Shown here: positions 1 to 11,929 of the stretch, piece after piece
Position numbering within the stretch: the stretch's first letter is position 1
How the letters are laid out: each line of letters starts with the position of its first letter
Assembly (NCBI RefSeq): GCF_014356525.2
Contig: NC_052514.1
Location: forward strand, 1,181,018 to 1,245,017
From: Nilaparvata lugens
Lineage: Eukaryota > Arthropoda > Insecta > Hemiptera > Delphacidae
Direction: 5' to 3'
Length of the DNA stretch: 64,000 bases
Translations under genes and position numbers: made by a program
The notes under the pieces: generated by a model
Database searches by the model: none
What the model saw: the letters and a program-made list of their open reading frames with translations, nothing else
Told to the model about the DNA's origin: nothing

Positions 1-177
1 AAAGGTAGGCCAAGGAACAGGTGGGTGGACCAAATGATGACCTGAGAAAGATGAGGGTGAGAGGATGAAAAGAAAGATCCATGAACAGAGAAGAATGGAG
101 ACGTGCTGTGAAGGAGGCCAAGACTCACCTAGGGCTGTAGCGCCGGATAAAAAAGAAAGAAAGAAAGAATGAAGGAC
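1..177 (+). mobile_element. LINE reverse-transcriptase 3' end, degraded, cut by window edge
   Basis: The first bases read GRPRNRW, then after a one-base shift DLRKMRVRG, a stop where W is expected, and a tail ending EAKTHLGL followed by TAG. A GRPRKRW box, a DLRKM stretch and a final short tail are typical of the C-terminus of RTE/L2-like non-LTR retrotransposon polymerases. The element ends in a GAAA-type simple repeat (about 150-173), as such LINE tails often do. It carries at least one frameshift and one stop, so it is dead. The exact clade cannot be fixed from this piece. Confidence 0.75.
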
Positions 178-536
178 ATGTCTCACAGACATGTCATCTC
201 TTTGTAATTTCTTGAATATTGATAAAAATTTAAAAACTTTCGAATTCGATTATTTTATTTGCTCATACTAATCGATAATACTGCATGTGAGTTTCATTAC
301 ATGTGCTACTGTACCTCAACACACTACTATACCCTTCATCTCTTAGTCCAATACCCCTTTAACTACAGAATTAAATAAAGAATAATCCTACTTTAAATTA
401 AATAAAAATTATCATGATAATAATCATTATCACAATCACAGAATTATGACACGAATATTAAATAATAATATATAATTGATATTGCTTTCCATGATGAAAC
501 ACTATATAATAACTTTGTTGTAGCTCAGACATTGTG
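178..536. other. AT-rich stretch, nothing recognised
   Basis: I see no coding potential with splice sites, no RNA gene and no repeat boundary here, only AT-rich sequence with short A/T runs. Confidence 0.5.
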
Positions 537-694
537 TTACTGGTAAATATTTGAAAAAAAGACTAAGAAATTGTCAGTTTTAGTTTATCAGAGATTGACA
601 ATGGTGTAATAACCGAAACCGGTCTTTCTAATTATCAATAAATCAGTGGTTTTTTGACAATTTCTTAGTCTTTTTCATTCAATATTTATTACTG
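537..694. repeat. Foldback repeat, about 40-bp arms
   Basis: The left arm near 541-577 (core AAGACTAAGAAATTGTCA) is matched by its reverse complement near 655-694. The loop carries GGTGTAATAACCGAAACCGG and AATAAATCAG. A similar phrase occurs at about 45893-45950, so the loop belongs to a dispersed family. Confidence 0.75.
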
Positions 695-947
695 AAATTA
701 AAAATCATGAGTTTCATTGGTCATTTCATTTTTAAAATTCAGATTTCTTTTGGGAAGTTGAACTATTGCCTCAGCACTGTAGTTTTGAAGTTATTATTTA
801 TTTAGCGCATGGCAGATACACAACACCTGTAAAGCTCATGAGTCTCAAATGTCTACAAATACACTATATTTTTTCAATTTCTTCAAGATGTTGTGTAGTT
901 TTTGGTCAGGAGAACATATAAGTTTGTCTGGCCGCCATCATTTGCTA

Positions 948-1162
948 TAGTGAGGTCCACGTTATAATGACAGTATTTGATAAACTTTGATGTTGCTATC
1001 CTTGTCTATCAATCGACAAAGCAGGTAGTACTATCTTTTTCTAGCTCCGCAACGATGCCAAATCTGTTTTTGACAATGTATAAATATAATTAATTAAGGC
1101 AGAGAACAGGCAACGCTGTTCTTCTATCTTTTTCCTCTGACATTATAACGTGGACCTCACTA
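948..1162. mobile_element. MITE-A copy 1, 215 bp, TA target duplication
   Basis: Terminal inverted repeats start TAGTGAGGTCCACGTTATAA and are perfect over about 23 bp. TA flanks both ends (946-947, 1163-1164). There is no ORF. TA duplication with such ends suggests a Tc1/mariner-derived non-autonomous element (inference). Other copies are at 22677, 34988, 42340, 47494, 51054 and 57971. Confidence 0.88.
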
Positions 1163-1467
1163 TAGTCCATTAGTGTTACCCAATGTACACCATGGAGGCG
1201 AACTAGAGTTACACATATTCAAGTAAAAAACTGGTTGCTGGAACAATTTTGAGGTTAAAGAAGGTTGAACTCAATTTTCAATTTTCACAGGAAAAGAACA
1301 TATTCAAAATAATTATCTTCACCATTACAAATATCCAAAATTGCTTCAAATTGTGATTTATCACATAAATCTAGTTTTGTATAGTTGAAGATTATTGACA
1401 GGTGAGTTATATTATTGTATATTTCGAGGAAAAAGTATCTCCAATTCGATCCAATTTATAAAATGAA

Positions 1468-1575
1468 ATAAAAACACACATTAATTGTCAAATTCTACAG
1501 TTTTATTTGTTACAGGATCTTGGTTTTGTGACCACACAAATGACACTAGAATTTGACAATAGATGAGTGTTTTTA
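1468..1575. repeat. Small foldback repeat
   Basis: Arms near AAAACACACATTAATTGTCA and its inverted counterpart TTTGACAATAGATGAGTGTT surround a short loop. A half-copy lies at about 31420-31450. The rest of 1163-1678 is AT-rich. On its minus strand there is an open stretch at about 1285-1395 that I could not connect to either neighbour exon. Confidence 0.6.
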
Positions 1576-1678
1576 TAACATTATGAGACGGTTCTACACC
1601 ATTAACAGTGACTCAGTCTATTCTATTCTATTCTATTTAATAGAATTAATTAATAATATCATAATAGAGTTGATCTAC

Positions 1679-1864
1679 TGCAAATGACTTGGAGCATGCA
1701 TCGATGTATGATGGGGTCCATATTGAATATTGGTCCATCACATTTTTTCTCGAGCACTTGACATAGTATTTGCGAACAGTCATTCAGAATTTTCTGATAA
1801 TTCTCCATATTGCTATGATGGAAGGTCGTGTTTACAACCTTTCTTAGGCCTCGCCATTTCTCAC
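1679..1864 (-). CDS. Cytochrome P450 (CYP4-like), internal exon with helix C
   Basis: This is an internal exon read on the minus strand. It has an acceptor (AATTGCAG) just beyond 1864 and a donor (GCA/GTAGAT) at 1679/1678. It is 186 bp, phase 1 to phase 1, with 61 full codons and no stop. It begins EKWRGLRKVVNTTF, which holds the P450 helix-C WxxxR (W and R bind a heme propionate), and later reads IFNMDPIIHRCMLQVIC, matching the CYP4 stretch before the helix-E/F region. P450s are ER-bound monooxygenases; CYP4 members oxidise fatty acids, hormones or xenobiotics. No later exon (I-helix, ExxR, heme-binding Cys) is visible to the left before the window ends. It may belong to the gene whose first exon is at 25046-25199, since the phases agree, but the exon expected between them was not found. 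Confidence 0.8.
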
Positions 1865-1937
1865 CTGCAATTTGGAAAATATTTCAAATGAATTAGAATA
1901 TAAATGTTGATTTCTCTTCTTTTGTAGTTCAATTATT

Positions 1938-2337
1938 AGTTTGTAGTTCTCTCTCATTCACTATTTTAAATAAAAATTATCAGTCCCATTCAATTTGTTT
2001 TAAAGACCATGATTATCTTGAGCTTAAATAGAAATAATCAGTCCCATTCAATTTGTTTCAAATATATTATTATATTGAGCTTTGCATAGTCTATTTATTT
2101 TCCCTTTATAGAGCTACTAAAACTGTTCGGATTAAATAAAAAACTCATGTATTTTTGAAATGTTCCTTTTCAACCACAATATTTTGTAGCTTTCTTTCAT
2201 TCATTAATTTGAATAGAAATTATCAGTCCCATTCAATTTGTTTCAAAGACATGATTATCTTGAGCTTTGCATACCGTATTTACTTAGTTTCCCTTATAGA
2301 GAAACTAAAACTGTTCGGATTAAATAAAAAACATTAT
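1938..2337. repeat. Imperfect tandem duplication, about 240-bp period
   Basis: The phrase ATCAGTCCCATTCAATTTGT occurs three times (about 1979, 2038, 2221), and AAAACTGTTCGGATTAAATA twice (about 2118 and 2307). This gives a two-unit tandem repeat with a smaller nested duplication of about 60 bp. A 61-codon open frame inside it is a by-product. Confidence 0.75.
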
Positions 2338-2523
2338 TAAAACATTACACCAAAGTTATTAACAAAATCTTAATAACTTAATCTTTATAGACTCTATTAG
2401 ATTGAACATAACTTATCATACACATGATGAACATATGTGTTTGTCAAGTTCCGTTCAATCTAATAGAATCTATAAAGATTAAGTTATTAACATTTTGTTA
2501 ATAGCTTTGTTATAAACGCAGCT
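2338..2523. mobile_element. Palindromic MITE-H copy 1
   Basis: This is nearly one long inverted repeat of about 185 bp. Its arms contain CAAAGTTATTAACAAAAT and TCTATTAGATTGAACATA around a short CATGATG centre. The right end is intact (ACGCAGCT); the left end has decayed. Better copies are at 26961 and 43872. Confidence 0.85.
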
Positions 2524-3337
2524 TGAGCTTCCGAACTAGTTGTTTTTATTATGTTATTTTATATATAAAAGTTTTTAAAATGCTGCTATGGTTTTATTTT
2601 TCAACTAACAAATCAATAAGTATCCCTGAAGAGATACATTTTTAGAAAATATTATTTTGCAATAGGCTACCACTATCACAGCTTCATCTGATAAAGAGGT
2701 GGCTATATTTCAATTTTTCAATTTCAATTTCAAAACTTTTTAACAATTTCAAATTCAAAACTTTTCAACAATTTCAAATTCAAAACATGATATCAAGGAT
2801 CGAAATATATTTTATGAGGATTTGAATCAAAATTAGAAAATAGAAGAAGTTTAGGACAATTGCCTGTTTTTTCTTTTCCAACTATTGTATTGTTTGCTCT
2901 ATTCTATAAATAAATAAGTAATCTGAGAGTGAAAACTTTTAAAATTTTAACTGTCATTTAGGGCTGAACCAGAAGATAGCTGAATCCACATCAAGTTTTT
3001 CATGTACTTATGATACCCATAATTTATTGTGGAATACTAAAAAATCTGTGGAAATAGATTTTAATTCCTTGTTGGTTATCCATCTTGTTTTCACTATTAT
3101 TAAAGTTATTACTATCAAATTTTGTAAAACTTTAAAGTGAGGAAAACACTCACATTCTTTGATGTGGCGACGTCCGTTTCGTGCTGATATTGCTCATTTT
3201 CAAGCCAAACCAACAGATTTCAATTATATTTGGGAAATCAGTTTTCACAGTGTAGCATAAATAAATACTCGTACTCGATATTGAAGAATAATATGCTAAT
3301 TTATCTCTTTTCTTTATAGGGCTACTTGTAATAAAAG
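2524..3337. other. AT-rich spacer with short repeats and a T-type tail
   Basis: About 2699-2790 is a short tandem of CAATTTCAAATTCAAAACTT. About 2850-2925 is a copy of the T tail family (ACAATTGCCTG then AATAAATAAG). Near 3154-3215 a CG-containing minus-strand patch ends at a strong splice donor (AAAGAAT/GTGAGT); it could be a short exon or leader, but no product is recognisable. Confidence 0.45.
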
Positions 3338-3500
3338 TAGAAAGAAAAATAAAAATCTCAGTACCCTTTTTGAATTATTTAATCACAACCTGTTTCGGAC
3401 ATTGAGGCCAGTTTCAAGTCTTGAAAATGGCATCAATGTCCGAAACATGTTGTGATTGAATAATTCAAAAAGGGTACTGAGATTTTTATTTTTCTTTCTA
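3338..3500. repeat. Foldback repeat, about 75-bp arms
   Basis: The arms TAGAAAGAAAAATAAAAATC and GTACCCTTTTTGAATTATTT pair with their reverse complements up to 3500. The centre carries GTCCGAAAC. A related foldback is at 25880-26030. Confidence 0.85.
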
Positions 3501-3545
3501 TTTTTAATAGGCTAATATTTAAAAAATAATTGAAATACTTGAAAG

Positions 3546-6031
3546 TGTGCCTGCACTTTTTTAAAGATGATAAAGAAGACAATTTTGAATAAAAATTAGA
3601 ATTTAGAAATAGGCCGACACATCTAGAAAATACCTGAGTCTATACCTAATTCATGCAGGTGAACGGGCTAGAGTCAAGAAAACTTCAATTAATCTTGCCA
3701 TGCCTGATTTAATAGGTTTATACTATAGAAAAACACTACAATTTGAAATAATTGAAAAATACAAACAGCTTCAATAAACATTGGCAACTAAAATCGAACA
3801 ACAGAAACAACAATTTCATGTTACTTTGTTGACATTCTTCATCTGATTCGGGGGCGCATTACTATCCCCGTTTAGATAGCAATACGTCACAAAACCAAAC
3901 AATATCAGTCATCAAATAACAAATAATTAACTTCAACATAAAATTACTCAAGAAAGAAAAACCCGTTGAACCCAAGTTTCGTCGATAGTAGCCCATAGAA
4001 CCCATTTCATAATAATTTTGAATCCCCACTTTTGATTGACATTCTCGAATGAACCTTTGTTTCACTACACTGCACTTTCGTTGGTTTGTACGTTGCTTTA
4101 TCGTCGGGGTTACAGTACCTTGTTTTTGGCGGTGAGCTTTTACCGGTTGAATTTGGCTTGACGGCGACGTCCTCTTACGTCCCTAGACCTGTCGTCTGAA
4201 CGGGTGTCTTGAAGCGGTTTTACATAAAGTTGCGGAACCAAAGGGGTGGTAGTACAAGAAGTTGGTTTGGGGACACCCATGAACCGCTGTAAATAAATGT
4301 ATTACAGCATTAATTTCTAACTCTTCCTACAATTCATCAAAAGCTAAAACAGGAGTTATCTATTGATTACAATTAATTAATTCTTTCATTCTTTGAATCC
4401 TCATTTTATATAGATTTTTATCTTTAAACTACTGATTCTTTTTATCAGAATTAATGGATCTTTCTTCACAAATAATTCAAATTGAAATGATGCTAACTTA
4501 TATGATATTTTTGGTTGGTTTGCGAAATCAAATATAATTTTTCATATAGTAGCTCGGCTAGTATTGTTGGCAACTTGTGCGCCAGCCAACATTTATTTTA
4601 TTTATTATTTATGAACTATAGGACGCAATCCAAGTGTAAATAACGGGCATTCGCCCAAAACTGCTCAGAACCTTAATTAAAAATGAACATTCCAGAGTTT
4701 ATGATTTGATTTACCTACAAATACAAGTCCAAAAACTAGTATCAACTGAAATTATGAATTTATCACCTAATAAAACAAGACACTTTATAACACAATAAAA
4801 GAAAAAAATATTGAAAATTTCACTTTAAGGAAAGATAATGTTTGCCTTATAAGATTCATCTTGTGGAATTTTTACCTTTAATTAAATAAAATTAGTAGAC
4901 ACATAGAAAATAATTTAAATTGTATTAAAATTTGAACATTCATTAATATTAATTTCCTGGAGAAGAAAAACTTTCTTCTTCATCTATTAAGATTTCTATC
5001 ATAAAAAATTTACTAAATCATTCAAAAGCCTTAATGACATAAGAAAACAGAGTCTGAAAAATATAAATTAAAAAATGTCATAAACTCAATATGAACAATT
5101 CTTAAAAGTTTCATTCCAATTTAAAGGCTATCTTCCTGACTTTCAGCAATACTCTACGATAATATATCTCCAGAAACAATAACTCAAATGTAACGTAACT
5201 GAAAACTTTCTATACTTCTGTAGAAAAAAAATTATAATTATCTTCCATCACTAATAAAATCAAAAGGATTATTCTCAATCAATATTATTAACTTGAAAAA
5301 TAACAGGCTTTGTTGATAAAATCTTTTGATTGAAGTTTCACTTAATTAATTTCCCTAAATTATATTTTAACCTTAGTTTACGTACCTTAGCGGTTATTTG
5401 AAGAAACAATTATTCGTACATGATGAAGAAACACAATTAAACCTTTCAGGACATGGCACTACTAGTAAATTTAAACATTAATAAAAAATAAAACTAGCTC
5501 CTACATTAACTACTGAAATAAACTTATAAACCTGCCCAAAAAGGGCGAAACATAGTGACTACATCTTTACTCTCGTAGTGCTCCTAGCAAAGTGTCCTCC
5601 GGAACGTAATCTGGTCTGTCGGCTGGGGAATCGCCCCACTACTGTATTTAGAAACAGGTCTCCTATTGGGCGAATGGAATCAATTTGACCAATCGTCGCG
5701 TGGCTTCTAGAGCCTTTGGACCAAATAGTAACTGCAAAATCGGTAGTTTGTTATAATTTCAATGCTTGCTGTTTTCCAACTTATCGCACTTTATGTCGCG
5801 CCACGAAGGCTAAGTTTTAGAGATAATTCCATAATCTACATTCCTCGACGACTCGGAGCCACAATTTTTAAATATCTATCATGGGAAACTCGAAGTCATG
5901 GCCGTTCATAATAGAGTGAGAAAATAATTTATTTCGCTAACTCACTTACAATAATGGCTCTAGTCTATTGCGTATTAAATTTACTATTATAACTTGGGAA
6001 AAGGCCTGAATTAAAGAGAGTGCCCGGCACA
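3546..6031 (-). repeat. 3' LTR of the 8.0-kb element (2486 bp)
   Basis: It matches 9068-11555 almost base for base. The few differences I found are concentrated in the first 60 bp (about seven), with about five single changes in the other 2.4 kb. It holds a piece of the T repeat family at about 4610-4680 (minus strand). A 67-codon open frame at 3862-4065 has an identical twin at 9384-9587; I do not regard it as a gene. Confidence 0.9.
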
Positions 6032-6045
6032 CTCCCCTTCCTTCC
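6032..6045 (-). other. Polypurine tract of the 8.0-kb LTR element
   Basis: The minus strand reads GGAAGGAAGGGGAG directly before the LTR start TGTGCC. An uninterrupted 14-purine run at that exact place is the expected second-strand primer and fixes the element on the minus strand. Confidence 0.8.
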
Positions 6046-9000
6046 GGTGTGAAACACGCAAAAAGAAATCTAATCAGGATATGTTACCATAGAGGCATTC
6101 TGTATGATTTGGAGAGTCGAATTTCTGGATTGATAGTAGGATCCAATTTGAAGCGGGCCCTCTTCAAAAGAAATCCCTTTAATCATTCCGAAATTCAGCA
6201 AAATGTATAACTAATTGAGATTTGTGGCAAGAGTCTTTAAAACTGTGGCAAGAGTCAGGACAAAACAATATGGACGTGTCCACCTTTTAAGTAGGTACTA
6301 AAGATGGACCGAGTATAATAATCTTGAATACTTCGATCACTTTATTGAGTCCCTGGTTATTTTCTTGGCAAACTCTAACAAGGGAAAACGTTTAAAAGAC
6401 ATCATAGTTTTAATTGGTTCTATGTTACTCTGCTGTTGTAAAATATGAAGTACGTTTGATCATAATAGTAAAGGATGAAACTTTTTCACTCAGCTGAATG
6501 TATTGAAATCTAACTATCATTACTATAGAGTTGAGAGTGCAATATATTTTTAACAATATAAAGCAATTCAAAAGGCAATACTATTCTACATCGACTACGA
6601 TTCAAAGATAACAATGGTTGAAACTGCATTATTAGATCAACTCGAGAGCTATATGACACAAGCGCGATTTTGCATTCCACTATCATGAGAAAAACACTTT
6701 TCATTATAATATTCCAGTAGGAAATCTTTACCACAGAACGCTAGTCAAAACAAAACTATGATCGAGTGCCAGGCTATCGACAATAATAATTCTGTATTTC
6801 GCTTCTCACTAGAGTATTGTCATTTTCTCACTGCCTACAACTTCAACTAGATAAATTGACTCGACAGCGATCATGGTTATTTATCTCAAACTCAAAGTAC
6901 GTGACATTTTCTCAAAACACTGGAAGCATAGGCTACTAATACACTATTACTGATTCTCAAGTTCACTGACATTTTCAACCTTACTGGAGCCTCACATAAT
7001 TATTCCTCAACTATAAACTTCATATTTAACTAGATCTCAAAGCATCCCAACTTATTCACATGGAAAACTTGATTGCAATTTTATTATTCATCATTAAAAA
7101 ATTTATCATTTCATTAAAGATTTTCCTATTTTTTTTTATTTATTAATACTTTTTGACTACTTATCTCTAAAGGGTCCTACTACTGTTAATTACCTCAATT
7201 TAATTTTCCCAACAAAAATTCTAATTCCTTTTTGACACGAATTTTCCTACATATTTCTACTTTCATATCCCCAATTAAATTTTTAATCAACCTTTCAACT
7301 CTCAACTACAGAATAATTTAAACTCATGCTTAACTCAAGAGATTTTTCCCTTTTCATTTCAAATTCAACTAGAAGAATTTCACTGTTAATTTTATTTTAA
7401 TTTAACCCGTTTAGTACTGTTCCAATATTTATTTCTACTTTCACTGATAACCATTTTAACATTACCTAGGTACTCGAAAAAGTTTCTCTGTTATTTTTAT
7501 TGTATACCTTAACTAATCACCTTAAATATTCATTGTCTAAAACCTTCAATTTCCGTTACCATATACCAAATTTCTAAGCAACTTTAAACTCAATAATACC
7601 CTTTTTTACCAATTATTACTTGTGTTTTTGCGGCTGACTTTCCTACCAAACATTAACGAACCTTTTGACTGGGCTTCCCTAAACTGCATGACGCTGATTG
7701 CTTTCCTTACAATCACTACGAAGACTCACTAAATATTCTAGATTTCGGTTTACGTTATTCTACTGACGAGCCCCATAACTCTCGAATGAACCAGACCGTT
7801 TACTAGATACAAAAAAAATCTTAGCTCACACCATCTTCGGTGCCTTTCGCTAAAATTATACAATTCCACCGTACAAATTTGCAAGGTTAGTCACAGCTAA
7901 ATTCCTTGATTTGTTACATGGACAACTTTCGGGCAGTGCTCCGTTCTCTCTGGACACGGACCTACACTCGCGCCGATTACCTAAATTCAACAACAACACA
8001 CACAGGCAGGACATTCCCGTATTCTCCTCTAAATCTTGAGTCTCAACTAAACAAACAAAAAAATTCCCCACAGTCTACAGGAAACGTCATCAACACAACG
8101 GATCTTTACACTATCACTACGCATGCCTACCGCAAAAATCACACCTAAAAAAATATATCCAATAATAAAAATGATTCACCTTTTCGAAAATAAGCATTAC
8201 TGATAAAGGGACTTGACAACCTCATCTCAATCAACTTATTTTCATACAAATTCCCAAGGATTTGATCATCGTTTCAACTTTAATCTACAATATCTAATTT
8301 TTTAGTTTAAACATCTCAAGGCCAAAACTACTCATCAACTTTTCAAAACTACATATCAACAATAACTAATAAAACAGTTTCCTATTTATTCTCTGATTAC
8401 CTTCGATCTACCTAAACTTATCAAAAAAATTTCCTATTTTCCTCAAACATTCTCCCATAATAATTTCCGAATTTTCCTAATTTACTTGGGTTGACTTTTA
8501 AAATCTCAATATTTCCTTTCACTACTACTATAATGATATTCAACTACCAGACGTGAGACCAGAATACGTACGTTGACATTACAATAATTTCTATCATCAT
8601 TCACGGAATTACAGAATACAAAAAATTTATTCAGCACTTAGAATCAGTTGTTTCTCACATATCCTAGTTTCTTCTACTCATTTTTATTCTAACGTTAAAC
8701 CTTTAATTTCTTAATTATTTCAATATGAAGTTTCAGAATACTTTCAACTTAAGCATCAATGATACTTAACTTTATCTTTAAGCACTTCAAAAGATTTTCA
8801 TTTCAATGGTTTAACATAACTGAATAACTTTCCTGTTTCATCTACAATTATTTAAACTTCAGAAAAATTGGAGTAGCAACAATAAATTATTCATTCAACT
8901 CCAAACCCAAAATATTGAAAGTTAACACGTTCACAGAATGAATAATTAAGTATAGACTCAGAAAAATTGATCTAGTATTATTAGAGTAAGTTATGAAAAA

Positions 9001-9049
9001 TTTAATTTTTTAGAAAATTTGAATTCCAGAGATTTAAATATCTCTAGAC

Positions 9050-9067
9050 AGCAGAGTTGCGCAGTTG
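9050..9067 (-). other. Primer-binding-site candidate matching initiator tRNA-Met 5' end
   Basis: The plus strand reads AGCAGAGTTGCGCAGTTG immediately before the LTR, so the minus-strand RNA would be complementary to it. It equals the first 18 bases of insect initiator tRNA-Met at 16 of 18 positions (tRNA sequence from memory), and the match ends exactly at tRNA base 1. A normal site pairs with the tRNA 3' end and begins TGG; none is present here. Confidence 0.55.
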
Positions 9068-11555
9068 TGTGCCTGCACTTTTTAAAAGATAATAGATAAG
9101 ATAATTTTGAATAAAATTTAGAATTTAGAAATAGGCCGACACATCTAGAAAATACCTGAGTCTATACCTAATTCATGCAGGTGAACGGGCTAGAGTCAAG
9201 AAAACTTCAATTAATCTTGCCATGCCTGATTTAATAGGTTTATACTATAGAAAAACACTACAATTTGAAATAATTGAAAAATACAAACAGCTTCAATAAA
9301 CATTGGCAACTAAAATCGAACAACAGAAACAACAATTTCATGTTACTTTGTTGACATTCTTCATCTGATTCGGGGGCGCATTACTATCCCCGTTTAGATA
9401 GCAATACGTCACAAAACCAAACAATATCAGTCATCAAATAACAAATAATTAACTTCAACATAAAATTACTCAAGAAAGAAAAACCCGTTGAACCCAAGTT
9501 TCGTCGATAGTAGCCCATAGAACCCATTTCATAATAATTTTGAATCCCCACTTTTGATTGACATTCTCGAATGAACCTTTGTTTCACTACACTGCACTTT
9601 CGTTGGTTTGTACGTTGCTTTATCGTCGGGGTTACAGTACCTTGTTTTTGGCGGTGAGCTTTTACCGGTTGAATTTGGCTTGACGGCGACGTCCTCTTAC
9701 GTCCCTAGACCTGTCGTCTGAACGGGTGTCTTGAAGCGGTTTTACATAAAGTTGCGGAACCAAAGGGGTGGTAGTACAAGAAGTTGGTTTGGGGACACAC
9801 ATGAACCGCTGTAAATAAATGTATTACAGCATTAATTTCTAACTCTTCCTACAATTCATCAAAAGCTAAAACAGGAGTTATCTATTGATTACAATTAATT
9901 AAATTCTTTCATTCTTTGAATCCTCATTTTATATAGATTTTTATCTTTAAACTACTGATTCTTTTTATCAGAATTAATGGATCTTTCTTCACAAATAATT
10001 CAAATTGAAATGATGCTAACTTATATGATATTTTTGGTTTGGTTTGCGAAATCAAATATAATTTTTCATATAGTAGCTCGGCTAGTATTGTTGGCAACTT
10101 GTGCGCCAGCCAACATTTATTTTATTTATTATTTATGAACTATAGGACGCAATCCAAGTGTAAATAACGGGCATTCGCCCAAAACTGCTCAGAACCTTAA
10201 TTAAAAATGAACATTCCAGAGTTTATGATTTGATTTACCTACAAATACAAGTCCAAAAACTAGTATCAACTGAAATTATGAATTTATCACCTAATAAAAC
10301 AAGACACTTTATAACACAATAAAAGAAAAAAATATTGAAAATTTCACTTTAAGGAAAGATAATGTTTGCCTTATAAGATTCATCTTGTGGAATTTTTACC
10401 TTTAATTAAATAAAATTAGTAGACACATAGAAAATAATTTAAATTGTATTAAAATTTGAACATTCATTAATATTAATTTCCTGGAGAAGAAAAACTTTCT
10501 TCTTCATCTATTAAGATTTCTATCATAAAAAATTTACTAAATCATTCAAAAGCCTTAATGACATAAGAAAACAGAGTCTGAAAAATATAAATTAAAAAAT
10601 GTCATAAACTCAATATGAACAATTCTTAAAAGTTTCATTCCAATTTAAAGGCTATCTTCCTGACTTTCAGCAATACTCTACGATAATATATCTCCAGAAA
10701 CAATAACTCAAATGTAACGTAACTGAAAACTTTCTATACTTCTGTAGAAAAAAATTTATAATTATCTTCCATCACTAATAAAATCAAAAGGATTATTCTC
10801 AATCAATATTATTAACTTGAAAAATAACAGGCTTTGTTGATAAAATCTTTTGATTGAAGTTTCACTTAATTAATTTCCCTAAATTATATTTTAACCTTAG
10901 TTTACGTACCTTAGCGGTTATTTGAAGAAACAATTATTCGTACATGATGAAGAAACACAATTAAACCTTTCAGGACATGGCACTACTAGTAAATTTAAAC
11001 ATTAATAAAAAATAAAACTAGCTCCTACATTAACTACTGAAATAAACTTATAAACCTGCCCAAAAAGGGCGAAACATAGTGACTACATCTTTACTCTCGT
11101 AGTGCTCCTAGCAAAGTGTCCTCCGGAACGTAATCTGGTCTGTCGGCTGGGGAATCGCCCCACTACTGTATTTAGAAACAGGTCTCCTATTGGGCGAATG
11201 GAATCAATTTGACCAATCGTCGCGTGGCTTCTAGAGCCTTTGGACCAAATAGTAACTGCAAAATCGGTAGTTTGTTATAATTTCAATGCTTGCTGTTTTC
11301 CAACTTATCGCACTTTATGTCGCGCCACGAAGGCTAAGTTTTAGAGATAATTCCATAATCTACATTCCTCGACGACTCGGAGCCACAATTTTTAAATATC
11401 TATCATGGGAAACTCGAAGTCATGGCCGTTCATAATAGAGAGAGAAAATAATTTATTTCGCTAACTCACTTACAATAATGGCTCTAGTCTATTGCGTATT
11501 AAATTTACTATTATAACTTGGGAAAAGGCCTGAATTAAAGAGAGTGCCCGGCACA
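9068..11555 (-). repeat. 5' LTR of the 8.0-kb element (2488 bp)
   Basis: This is the partner of 3546-6031. It is adjacent to the primer-site candidate and so is the 5' LTR on the minus strand. The promoter of the element should lie here, but I could not place a TATA box or initiator with confidence. Confidence 0.9.
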
Positions 11556-11559
11556 AAAG

Positions 11560-11855
11560 TTCTACCTTTTTTCTGGAATTATGATGAATTGTTACTCGTA
11601 AGTGATTTATATTGTGAAATAATTCAAGAATCGGCTGCTTAACATGAAAATGAAATGAAATTTTTATATTGTTTTTGTGAATGAAACAGCATGCAGGGAA
11701 TGACCGACTACGATGCCAATAAGCAATTTTTCAAACGCAATAATTCCCTTTTTTATCTCTAATTCCCTTTCAAACGCAAAAGAATCCCATATACATCACC
11801 AATACAATCACATACACAGCAGGCTATACTTCAATAATTTTTATGAGATTTATGA

Positions 11856-11929
<74 letters not shown>

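Larger units (their letters stand above)
6032..9067 (-). other. Interior of the 8.0-kb LTR element, no coding capacity
   Basis: The longest open frames (74, 71 and 80 codons) have no zinc knuckle, protease, RT or integrase motif and lie on either strand. About 6225-6260 has a short direct repeat of TGTGGCAAGAGTC. Otherwise it is AT-rich. Confidence 0.75.
3546..11555 (-). mobile_element. Non-coding LTR retrotransposon (LARD-like), 8.0 kb, minus strand
   Basis: Two near-identical direct repeats (3546-6031, 9068-11555) start TGTGCC and end GGCACA, so they have TG...CA LTR ends with a short inverted repeat. The whole is flanked by AAAG (3542-3545 and 11556-11559), a 4-bp target duplication that appears only around the outer ends, as expected for one insertion. 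On the minus strand a 14-base purine run abuts the left LTR (6032-6045) and an initiator-tRNA-like primer site abuts the right LTR (9050-9067), which sets the orientation. The 3.0-kb interior has no gag, protease, reverse transcriptase or integrase, so the element must be moved by proteins made elsewhere. The LTRs are unusually long relative to the interior. Low LTR divergence means recent insertion. Confidence 0.9.

Noticed and set aside
1275..1400. Additional P450 exon on the minus strand, or plus-strand exon between an acceptor and a GTGAGT donor
   Set aside because: The minus frame has no acceptor or donor in a compatible phase and does not match P450 sequence I know; the plus frame contains a stop.
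3862..4065. 67-codon frame repeated identically at 9384-9587
   Set aside because: Identity follows from the LTR duplication, not from selection; no domain, and position inside an LTR is unlikely for a gene.
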